64,000 nucleotides of DNA. Origin: Branchiostoma floridae. Its lineage: Eukaryota > Chordata > Leptocardii > Amphioxiformes > Branchiostomatidae. Location: contig NC_049984.1 of NCBI RefSeq assembly GCF_000003815.2, forward strand, positions 12,269,186 to 12,333,185, read 5' to 3'. The stretch's first letter is position 1. Each line of letters opens with the position of its first letter. Shown here piece after piece: positions 23,584 to 35,500 of this stretch. The translations under genes and the position numbers were made by a program. The notes beneath the pieces were generated by a model that saw only the letters and a program-made list of their open reading frames with translations, had not been told where the DNA came from and made no database searches.

Positions 23584-26500
23584 ATGTCGGGAGAGGGCAT
23601 GGAGATGAAACACAGGATGTCAGGGGAACAGAACGGCTCCATAGCCGCCAAAGAGCCTCCCGGAGTGGAGACCATGCAGCTCAAGAAGCGGGTGGGACTC
23701 TTCAGCGGCGTGGCGCTGATCGTCGGGACGATGATCGGTTCGGGAATCTTCGTGTCGCCGAAGGGCGTGTTACGAGAGGTCGGAGGCGTCGGCCCGAGTC
23801 TGCTGGTCTGGACCGGGTGCGGAGTTATCTCTATGATGGGTAAGATTTTTTCCCATATTGTCGCTGTCATGATCGAGAATGGAATTGAGCGCTTTGCCTG
23901 AGTTTTCGCTACTTTCGAGGCAAACGTGCATGTGGGGCTTTCTGTCAGTGGCCGATTAACACCTGTTGACTGTATCTCCACACAAAGTAAAAGATTGGCG
24001 GCAACTTGATTAGACTTTGCCAAGAAGACATTGTTCCCGTAATTATGTTAAGGGTAACACAATCTTTTCATGTCAGGTGGTCTAATTACTAAACTGAGTT
24101 CGTTGACCCTTTCCTTTGGAGAACAATTTTTCCTTTACGTTTGACCTGTTTGCTTCCAAATTCTATCACGGCCTTCAAAAGGAACCGATACTTTCACCAG
24201 ACCACCTGGCAAGGGGGCGTTGAAAACTAATTTCCCGCCAAAATCGAGCGCTCATTTGCTTTTTCGCCGACGGCCATTGAATGGGCTTAATTGCCTCTCG
24301 GCTAAGGTAAACATGTAAGGGCTGCACAGGAATGAAGTGGGATATAATGAAACGGCACCTGGTCCTCAACTATGGTATTTACAATGTGGAATAACCAATT
24401 TACTGGGCAGTAGGTGAGCAGCACTGTAAATTTCACATGGGGTAATGAGTATAAGGCTGTCACGGATGAGGCCAACTGCGCATGCGCTGGTCAAATGTGG
24501 TCAAATGTGAAGGCCCTTAAACCATAACGTTAGATAAAACAAGTCTGGACATTGTTAAGCAAACCGACCGACGGAGGCTATATGTATCTGGACATACATT
24601 AAGTGTAGTCCAGACATGAACATTTTACAAGTCAGGGGGCTTCGCCTTTGACCTGCGCATGCACAGCTGAATCCATGAACATGCTTATTGGAGGACTTCT
24701 GTCTCATTGGGCGGCTCTACCAATGTTTGTTCGAACATGTCGCACGTATAGTTTATGATCAACTTGACTGCCCCATTGTCCCACCGTTATCTGTTATCAA
24801 TGTTTATACACATCGGGCGTGGCCACTGTTATCGCCATGTTGTAGCAAACGGCTGTCAGAGACTAGTATTGATTGATTGATTATACCCATAAAACTGCAA
24901 ACCGCAGCTACATGGTCTTATCTGTTTATCATAGAACATATAGTGACATATTAATACAGTCTATATCCAAAAACACATGTACATATCTCTACTGTTGATA
25001 TACCAAATGATCCACAGCAAGTCGAAACTAAAGTTTATGAGTGGTAGCAAATTGAAGATCAATCAAAAGCCAAATATAGAACATAACTAAAGATTCATCA
25101 TCAAAATCACAACTCATGAACCTAGTCTGTTGGTGTTGATAGTGGCATTTCAATCATATGGCGTCTCAAGAAAAGTATATGACTTTTAGACTTTGCAAAC
25201 GTGCAGATATTTCAGACAGCACCCACTGTCTTTCGTAGGTGACCGAAGAGAATCTGAAGTCCAAATGTCTTAATATTTGTAGTGAATATCTCATTACCGG
25301 GATGTCTAAACTTCATCAACATAATCTATTTCTCAGATGCAATTATACAGCGTTTACATGGATTTCTTTTTGAATCCCAACAGGAGCCCTTACATACGCC
25401 GAGTTGGGTACCATGATAACAGAGTCCGGTGGCGAGTATGCCTACTTGTTCAAAGCCTTCGGACCCATCCCGGCCTTCCTGTTCCAGTGGACGAACGTGA
25501 TCCTGCTCAAGCCGTCCTCTCTGTCCGCCATCGCTCTCAGCTTCGCCATCTACGTGGGGCAACCGTTTTACCCGGCATGCGTTGTTCCTGACGCAGTTGT
25601 CAAGTTCCTGGCAGCCGTCTGCATCGGTACGTTTGGTCTATCTGATGTCACTTTATGCAAAAAGACTGAATTAGATTTTTTTTAAATACAGTTCGTATGT
25701 TTGTATTAGAGAGGCGCACACTATTCTGTAATTGCATGTACACTTGTCAGTAACGGCGCGACCACATTCGCCATAGGTCGTATGATCGATTTTTGATATA
25801 GTAAATATCCGACAGGCTGTCTTAGATACCTAGTAACCTACGACAGCATTTTCGGTAACAATACATGTTATTTTCATACGATTCAGCCAAAACTAAAACA
25901 AGAATGTCCTCAGTTTGCGCTCGTACCACAATCGCACGATGAACGATCAAGATCATAAGTAATAGTGCTGTCACGTGGCTTGGGGTGCCTAGACCCCATA
26001 TATGGTCCCTTTCGGTCAATATTGTCCATGGTAAAATCCTAATTGATATCAGTCCTACAGCTTCGGCTGTGGCTTATACAAGAGTGGCAGTCTATGCCAC
26101 ATAGGTCCTAGATCAATGCCCCGTGACTCAAGTCGTACACTAAATAACACCATAGGCAAGGTAACAGTCAATAAGGGTGGTTCCTTATGTTTGTCAAGTC
26201 ACCGGTACCGGGGCACAACGTACGGCTTAGATCTGTATCAGCAACCTTTTGTATCAATCTTTTCTGGCATGGTTTAAGCTGATTTCTGTAAACACTACCT
26301 GTGATACCGGGAGGTTAGCTGAAACTATTTGATCTTGGCAGACAAAGCTTGCTTTCGTACTTCTTTTCAGCTACTTGTTTGATTTGTTTTTAAGGATGTT
26401 GTTTTCTGAATTTAAAGTTGGCAATGGTAGTTCGTCCATCAGATTGTGTTCTGTTAGTTCGCAAACCGATTACACAGCTAGCTTGAAACACGTAGAATAC

Positions 26501-29500
26501 TCGTAGGTCATTAACGGACCTAGCTTCTACGTTGTTCACATTCGTTCTGTTCAAAGTGTCTCAGAACAAGCATACTGGTGCAACACTGTACAACATTTAC
26601 ATTACTCATTAGTACACTAATATATGAACTCTGTACACAGTTTTGGTGACAGCCCTGAACTGTATAAGTGTGAAGGTGGCCGCCCGTATCCAAGTCTTCT
26701 TCACCGCTATCAAGGTGTTAGCCCTGGGTGTCATCATCGGCGTCGGCATCTACTCTCTGGCCATAGGTAAGAAGATGTGTTGAAATGTCTTAAACTCACT
26801 TCTTCTTGTTGGCACTCTAAATGATGAAATGTTCCATTTTCTTTACCCTTAAAGTTAAAAGTTAAATGCCCTTCCTCCACTATATATATGATGTATATGG
26901 TACATTTGTATAAAGCCCTTTGGCCACATAGCTTTCCTCTTATAATAGTATAATACAGGTTGACAAGCTGCTACTGTAAAACCGGTAATTATAAAGTGAT
27001 AGTAACACAACTCACGTAAGGGTCATGTAGAAAGGATACATTTTTCCCCGTTAATTACTGTTCTTCGTACCAGGCAACACCACATGGCTCAGCCCGGACA
27101 AGGCCTTCCAGACCGGGCACACCATCACCATCTCTGACATCGGTCTAGCGTTCTACCAGGGGCTATGGGCTTACGATGGATGGTAAGTAGGAACATGTTA
27201 TTGCCTTTCTTTTCTCTTATGAAGGTACATAGTATAAGGATTTGCCATCCAGACGCTGTTTTCATCACATTAGACAAGGAGAACAATCTTTCACACAGTA
27301 GGACCACAAAACGACAAAGATGGTATTGATAAGCGCACTCGATCCTTAGTTTCCCCATCGAATATTCTTTGCGTATATACTTGATATGTGTTTTGTTCTC
27401 TTTGTCAGGAATAACCTCAACTTTGTGACGGAGGAGATCGAGAATCCTGTCAGGTATGTTGTGTACTTCTTGAATATTCAAGAGGACTTTTTCAAGTGAA
27501 AAGACTTGTATTTAATACTCGATAGTTTAAATCCTACCGAGGACATTATTGCCAAACATATATGGCGTCGCCAAAACAATTTCACTTTCTGATTTCATTC
27601 TACAGAAACCTTCCGCTGGCCATCATGATCAGTATCCCACTCGTCACCCTGCTGTACGTGCTGGCTAACGTGGCTTACTTCTCCGTCATGACTCCCTCCG
27701 AGCTACTGGCGTCAGGAGCAGTCGCAGTGGTAAGATCCCAAACCTCCAACATACGTATAAAATCACTTCTTGAACTAAATAAATGTGTTAAAACTTCTGT
27801 TATAGCTTAAGTTTGTTGATGTCAAGCAATGTATCGTAGCAAATAAGAAAGACTCTAATATAACCATTGTTATTACAAGTACGTATCCAAATCTCTCTTA
27901 CAAACGTTTTCTATACTGTATGTTGCAGGATGGAGATCTAGTTTCATCTCGTGAGATCTCGTGAGATCATACGTGAACCAAATATATGTTTTATCCGTTT
28001 GGCTTTGTGTAGTCTGTTGCACTCTGTCGAAGTATTTCGTGTCGCTCGTGCTTGTCTGTAATGTTTACGTTTTTGTTGCTTGTTGTTTTAGGTCAGAAAT
28101 AAGAAACATAGATGTGTCGTGCGTCGCAATATTCTCGCTACCGACATGGGGAAAAAAGGCCCTGCAAGACAACTCTTCGTCCTACTTACGTGTTGTTCAT
28201 AGAACAGGACAAAAAGATACGTTGACGTCTATTAAGCCCATGTCTTAAGCACAGTAGGAAAATCGATCAGCCCACGAGTCTGCAAGTTTAGAAGTTTAGA
28301 TATCCGCCAGGTCAATGAGCCCCGTTCAACGTTATATGAGAGATTTTCAGATGAAAATGCGCGACTACATTCGGCAATCTTCTTGCAATGAACAAGTAGG
28401 GACTAGGCTCTTCGATTGTGTGATCAACACCCCTAACCTTAACCCTAACATAGGGTCGTCGCCACATAGGGTTGTCGTGACATAGGGTCATAAGCACACC
28501 AGTGTGTTGCATTTTCTAAAGGATGAAAAACAAGATTGGTTGAAAAAACACGGTTGTCTTGCAGAGCCATTTTTCTATCAAATCTCCCGTCACGTCCCAT
28601 ACATGTGTGCATGTGCATCTACCTCCACCCTTCCATGCTTCGCTACCCGCCTGTGACTCTCCACCACATGTCATCGCTCTTCCCTATGCCTACCCACAAG
28701 CCAACACAATCGATCTATATCACAGGAATAACATCTGATGATATTATGAAATCCCCGAAAATAAAAAATTACACGTGACTTTTGATCATACATAGCTCGA
28801 TGTTTCATTAGATATCTGCGTTGATTACACCTCTTTGACTGAAAATCCCTTTGTTCCATGAACTTCCGTCTGTATATTTTGTACGTACTGTGTCCTTTTG
28901 GTGCCTGGAATACAACCCACGGAGCTGTCATGTAGAATGGCCATAAAAGTATGCGGGGAGCAAAAAGAAAGTTGTTGCTACATGTATACTGAGACTGTTT
29001 CTCTGATCATTTCATGTCCTTAAGACGCCGTCGTGCCGGAAATGATAAACAGAATCGTTACTTCTCTAAAAAATCACACCAGCCCGATATGCTCAGCCTG
29101 CCATTGCTGCTTGCCGCCCATGATCATCGTGTGATTGCAACATTCCATCCATCCATGATTCATTCATTCCTTCCCTCCTTCATCCAGCCCTTTACCAGCA
29201 TCATCATAGCATCCTCATCCACCCCGCATAGCGACGACGCCACCTGCGTGTCACAGTGAATGACTATGACATTTCTCTCTCGTTTCTCCACCAGACGTTA
29301 GGAAACAGATGGCTGGGCGTCATGGCGTGGATCATTCCCTTCTCCGTCGCCTGCTCGACATTTGGCGCCTGTAATGGGACGGTATTTACGTCGGGAAGGT
29401 GAGCCGGGTGTGTCAGCCACCATAACCCAACCCTCCCTATCCATCCCGATCCCACAACCCTCTAGGCGCGTCCACACTACTAATCTGTGCACCTGATTTT

Positions 29501-32500
29501 TCTCTCCCCCTCCGATGATGTTCAGACGCTCGGTAACAGGTTCCTTGGCGTGATGTCGTGGGTTGTCCCATTTGCCGTGGTCTGCTCTACCTTCGGGGCC
29601 TGTAACGGGTCTTGCTTTGCGGCATCCAGGCAAGTCATATCCGACCGATTTCTTACATCACGAGTACGCACTGTAAAAGCTTCAGCAAGTACATTTTCTT
29701 GCCTTTTTTATTTTGACACTACAGACGCTGGGAAACAGATACCTGGGAGTGATGGCATGGATAATCCCGTTTTCCGTAGCCTGCTCCACATTTGGCGCGT
29801 GTAACGGATCGGCCTTCTCTGGGGCGAGGCGAGTACTCGGCCGGAAAGAACGAAAAACAGTTCTCATCTACTCTCCTTCTAAAAGCCTCATATGCCATCC
29901 ATTCTAACTGTCACATCTTGTCATTTCAACAAAAGCACATGCGCGTAAAAGAGAACTAAACCACATTCAGGTACTTTCGGATTGGTTAGACAGTGATATC
30001 AATGCGCAGCGTATACAGATGTTGAAGGGCCAAACAGGAATTCCACTTCTATCCTGAAAGCAACAAACAATAAAGCGCGAACTTGTGACGTCCTTTTATT
30101 TTGTACAAATGCAGAATGCTGTCAAAGCTTTTCCCTTCGAGCAGTAAAAAACTGAATCCATAGAAAATTACCATCCAACTTCCCACCAATGTTCTATGCG
30201 CAAAATGTAATCGCAAAGGCAAATATTTCACCGGCGGCAACTGAGTTTGAACTGAAGCTAGTATTGCAATCAGTCTTCCATCATAGTAAAAGAAATCAGT
30301 CATACCTTTTTTTCACACATAATTCATTCATTTCAACTTCGATCATTCCAAAGTCATCTCTTTACTTTTGATACTGTAAAACTCATGATTTTTCTACGGT
30401 AACGATATCGGTACTTTTGCACAGGCACAGCACAAGTGATGCGTAACTTCACAGCAGCATAGTGCATAGTACATAGCTTGCCAAGGCTGTCCTAACCACA
30501 CAGATATGAGTGATTTTAGCATGCTTCGCGTAAAGAGTGTTTGCCTTTGCTACGTAAAAGAAATACATTTGTATCTTATTATCTAGTTTCAACAGTTGAT
30601 ACTGTAATGGTAGTTATAGCTGCCACGTTGGAAGAAAGATTTGCAAGCCCCCCTCCCCACCTGTCACGCCGCATGACGTCACGACATTACCCATCATCCC
30701 TTGTGATTGGTTCCTCCCAGGTTGTGCTACACGGCTGCGCGGAAGGGCCACATGGTGGAGATCCTGTCCATGATTCACGTCAAGCTCCTGACGCCTTCTC
30801 CGGCCCTCATCTTCAACGTACGCAATCTTGTAGAATATACATTCTCATTCACAGTTTAGTCTATGTTTCTGATAGAAGTATCATACTAAGGTTGAAAGTT
30901 CATCTGTGCCAGTAAAAGTCATCCTGAAGCAAATATGAACCAGAAACTGCAATTTTCGACCAAAATTGTACTTCCCCAAATTTTTTACTGTCTATCTCCA
31001 GTCTTCAGGCCTTTTTCTCTCGGCCTTTTTATGTCACACAAGCGACTAAGGACAAAGAGAAATTGCGAGGAAAAAAAGAAGTGAAACCAAACAAAACCAG
31101 AATTTGCATAACATGGAATGAAGTTCTTCGTGTTATTGTACCTTTTCCCCATTATTATGTGTTGTTTGCACTTGAAATTAGCCCTCGGGCATGAAGTTGC
31201 AATGAACATGTTGAAAGTCCCGATTCCTTTATGTGTACAGTTTTCATTCATGGTGTCATTTACCAACACAGATTAAAGTTTCATGCTAACAATATACTGA
31301 CGTCTGTTCGTCACTCCTGTCTCCCTTCAGTCGTTCATCGCCCTCATCATGATCATCCCGAACGACTTTGACGCCATCATCAACTACTTCAGCTTCGCGG
31401 CCTGGATGTTCTACGGCGGGACGTGCCTGTCTCACATCGTCATGAGGTTCACTCAACCTGACAACGAGAGACCCATCAGAGTAAGTCTCTCTGTACAGGC
31501 TTGAGATATCAAAACCTGTGTTATCTCATGCTTTGCGTAGGGCTGGGGAGAATGATGTTTGTCTATATATTTTTATATTTCAGCCATACATAGTATGGTG
31601 AAATATATTGTATTCGTAATGTTTCTTCTTTCTTCTTTCTCCTGTCAAATCTTCAAAGTGATTCATCTCCGCCGTTCCTGGACCGAATGACCTGAAATTT
31701 GGCACAGGGGTAGAATGGGCCAATACCTTGATGCTTTTTTCTCATTTTTTTCATATCTGCCTCTAAAATGATTTTATTGAGATTTTTTGGTCAATTTTAG
31801 ACCAAAACTGTATATTTTGGCCCCTGTACCCTGGTATTACAACCAAATGAGCTGAAATTTGACAGAGATGTGCCTTGATAATGCCCCCATATAAATTCGA
31901 TAACACTTTTGGTGTACAGTACAACAAAATGCTTATTTTTGCGATTTTTTGACCTATTTTTGACCAAAAAAGGACACTTTTGGCCCTTGTACCCTGGTAT
32001 TACAACCAAATGAGCTGAAATTTGACAGAGATGTGCCTTGATAATGCCCCCATATAAATTCAATAACACTTTTGGTGTACAGTACAACAAAATGCTTATT
32101 TTTGCGATTTTTTGACCAATTTTTGACCAAAAAAGGACACTTTTGGCTCCTGTACCTTGGTATTGCAACCGAATGAGCTCAAATTTGACACAGATGTGCC
32201 TTGATAATCCCTTCATATAAATTCAATAACACTTTTGGTGTACAGTGCAACAAAATGCTTATTTTTGCGATTTTTGGCCAATTTTTGACCAAAAAAGGAC
32301 ACTTTTGGCTCCTGTACCCTGGTATTACAATTAAATGACCTGAAATTTGGTATAGATAGGCATTAGATACTTGGTAACAAGATTCAAGTAAAATTTTTGA
32401 CATAATCAACTTTAAAATGATTAATTTTGGCACTTTTCTGAGGGGAAATTTGTTTTCTTTTGGCCTCCTGACGTGACCTTCCGTGACCCCGCACAGAGCC

Positions 32501-35500
32501 ACACCTGTGCGCGTCAGCCGGAGAGTTAATTGAATCAAAGACCTAGCCAATCAGCGAAGAGGAGGCCAAAGGCTAATCAATATTCATAAGCGGGGCCTCA
32601 TGATCCCGTATATAGCAGTGTTCCCGCCAGGGGGAGCGAAGCCCGCCTAAGGCTCTCGCATTTTAGACTATTCAGAAGGCTTTATATTGTATCAGTTCTT
32701 AGGGGCATATCTATGATAATCGCATCAGTCACTTAACTTCTCTTCAGGAGTTCAGCGTAACACTATTTCAGGTCAAACCGTCAAAGGCAACTAAAAACAA
32801 ACTTTAACGTTACTGAGTTCAACAGTACTTATAACTTGTTATCCGAAGTTGAAACGCTAGCGATGGTATTTTCGCTGCGCTGTTAGCTCCGTGCGACTGT
32901 TGTTGACGGTCTTATAACGGTATATTTTGCACCCCTGTACCCTGGTATGAGTAACATTTGGTATAGATAGGCATAATTGGTAAAATGATCCAAGTGAAAT
33001 TTTTGGCATAAAGTACTGTAAAAGGCTTAATTACAGCACTTTTTTGGGGGGAAATTGGTTTTCTTTCGTTCTCCATGGCATGACCTTTCGGACGTTCACC
33101 CCACAGAGCCGACATCTGCACCTGCGTCTAGCCGGCAGGAAGAGTTAATTCAATTAATGGTTCAGCCAATCAGCGAAGAGGAAAGCAAAGGCTAATTAAT
33201 ATTCATAAGCGGGACCACACAATACGTTAATTTGAAGACTCAGGCCGTACAGACTTCTCGCCAGGATTTTTTCAAAGCGTCGGACAGGGGTCCGGGGCCG
33301 CCGAATGTCCCTGGCGGGGTCCAGGGGCAGGGCCACTGTGGGGGGGACCCAGGTGGGCGAAGCCCCCCCGGAAGCTCTTGCATTTTAGACTATTGAGAAG
33401 GCTTCTTTTATCAGTTTTTTTAGGGCCATATCTACGATAATCGTAGCAGTCACTTACTTCTCTTCAGCAGTTTGACTTTAAAATATTTCGGGTCAAAGCT
33501 TCAAAGACAACTAAAACCTCATAAACAACAAACTTTACTTAGCTCAACAGTATACAAAAATATTGTACGGGTTGCCATCCTTAGTTGAAGCGCTTATTTA
33601 TAGCGCTAGTATCTTCGCTGCGCCGTTAGCCGCCGTGCGACTTTTGTTGACGGTCTGATATCCCTACGTCGCCGCCTCGCTGATATTCCCACGGACATGT
33701 TTCAAGAAAAATACCCAGCAAAAAACGCTGTTCTGCGTCAAATTCTATTCTATAAAACATGTGGGACTCAGTGTTACAGTCTAAATATTTTGTAGAAGCA
33801 CCGCTGTAGAAAAGAAGGTCCAAGCAATGTAAAACATATCACGTAGCATGAAGTTCGCTGTCAACTGGCACACAGCACATGACTGTTTGAAACTCTAAGT
33901 CTAATCAACAGCCGTGTTTGATTGATAGCCGGCGGTCCTTTGATGAAGTCGGCGAAAGGTGCGTTAGTTAGAAAATTTGCGTTTAGTTTTGATACGTAAT
34001 TATAAGTTAGACAGTGGCGAGAATGATTATTTTCTCATCAATATTTCTCTTCAGAATTATTTGAACTTAATTGTACATCTAAACAATTGGCTTACCTGTG
34101 CAATGTTTATATGATTAATGATCAGTGTACTGAAATCATGTGTAACGTATGGCTCCTAGTCAATAGATCAGCATTTTCTCTATAGTGACCACCTGTCTAT
34201 AGTGGCCACATTTCCTAGTGCTGTTGTTGTTTGACATAAACTTTGAACATTTAAATTGTAAGTAACTTTAGACTGCCAGAGTTTCAGCCCAATAAAACAC
34301 TCTCAGTGCCAGGGTATGAACAGACTGACCAGACAGACGAAAATAAATCCTCCAACAAGGTTCAATCGTATCTTCCGGGTCTGGCAGGAAGTTGTTAAAC
34401 TAAAATAAGAATAGGCTCGATGGCTGATTGCATACAAAGTAAAACAGTTTAACAGTTTTACAGCTTGAAGAAAACAAACGCTCCTACAGTACCTGCACCT
34501 GCTTGATAATTATTAAATCGTATGCCCTACTTGAATAAAAAAAGTTCACTGCAATAATAAATGTACCCACATCACAAGGAGCTTATACTTTTTTAAACTT
34601 ACACCTAGTTATCGTACTGAAAATTGTTAATGACATTACATGAAGTCATTCAACAATTTTCAGTCATGATGAAAATTTTCTGAATGGAAGGTGTGATTAT
34701 TGTCATTTTCTGAAAAATAGAAGCAAGCTCTGTTTTTACCTGGAATCAATTCACAATGCCAGTCCACTTTTGGGGATAATGTACTGTTAAGAGGATGTTC
34801 CATTTTTGCGCAGGGGTGATTTGGAACAGTCCAATGTTGCGTGGGAAGGGGTATGGCTGAAATATGCTGTATTTGCTCTTAAGCAAATGTCGGCCTTTCT
34901 AGTTTTATTTTTCTATTTGCTTTTTGGACAGACGAGGACGATGTGGCACTGCACTCAAGTTTTTGTAACTTATATTAACAATGCCACATACACGGTACAG
35001 ACAGAAGGAAGGTCGTGTAAAGTGCCTTTCCCAAGGGCACAACGTCGGGGGCACGGTGGGAATCGAACTCATAGACCCATAGATTCCGAGCCGAAAGCTC
35101 TACCAGTTACGCCACGCCCGACGCCACAAATGTCTACATTTCTGCATTATATACCATAGCATTGGCACCTGAAGCTAAGAGCACAACCTGCTGTACTTAC
35201 AACTGCATGGTGTCTACGTGCCCAAACGTGGGCAGTTGCATAGAGATTGTACGTTGTAAGCACGTACAACTCACTTACATTTTGCGCAGCGAACGTTGCA
35301 CACAACCGGCTCACGGCCAGGCGTGGCGAGCAGACCACATACTTACACTTTAGCTTGCGCAACCGTGCGAGAGACGTGCGCAACCGTGCGAGAGACGTGC
35401 GTTGAGACGTACTCCCTCCCTGCTCTTGCCAGTCCTTCTCCACGTTTTCGGAAAAACGTAGCGGACGTGAACTCCCAAAAAAACGTACGGACAAAAAGCA

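Noticed and set aside
28429-28450. CCCTAA repeats suggesting an interstitial telomere
   Set aside because: Only three imperfect hexamers; too short for a fusion or telomere-repair scar.
29295-29828. Exons 7b and 7c as dead pseudo-exons or 7c as a retained duplicate
   Set aside because: All three keep exact length, phase, acceptor tract and an open frame, and substitutions are mostly conservative, so decay is unlikely; GC donors have full consensus otherwise.
31797-32550. Overlapping minus-strand open frames of 139 and 123 codons with internal peptide repeats
   Set aside because: They are read-through of the ~162-bp satellite; the peptide repeat follows the DNA period and the sequence lies in an intron of copy B.
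34618-34663. Possible pre-microRNA hairpin
   Set aside because: At 46 nt it is too short for a normal precursor and no conserved mature arm is recognised; kept only as an inverted repeat.
35040-35115. tRNA-like sequence with A- and B-box
   Set aside because: It is the head of a SINE whose body matches the 8512 copy; no tRNA gene with a full cloverleaf is seen.
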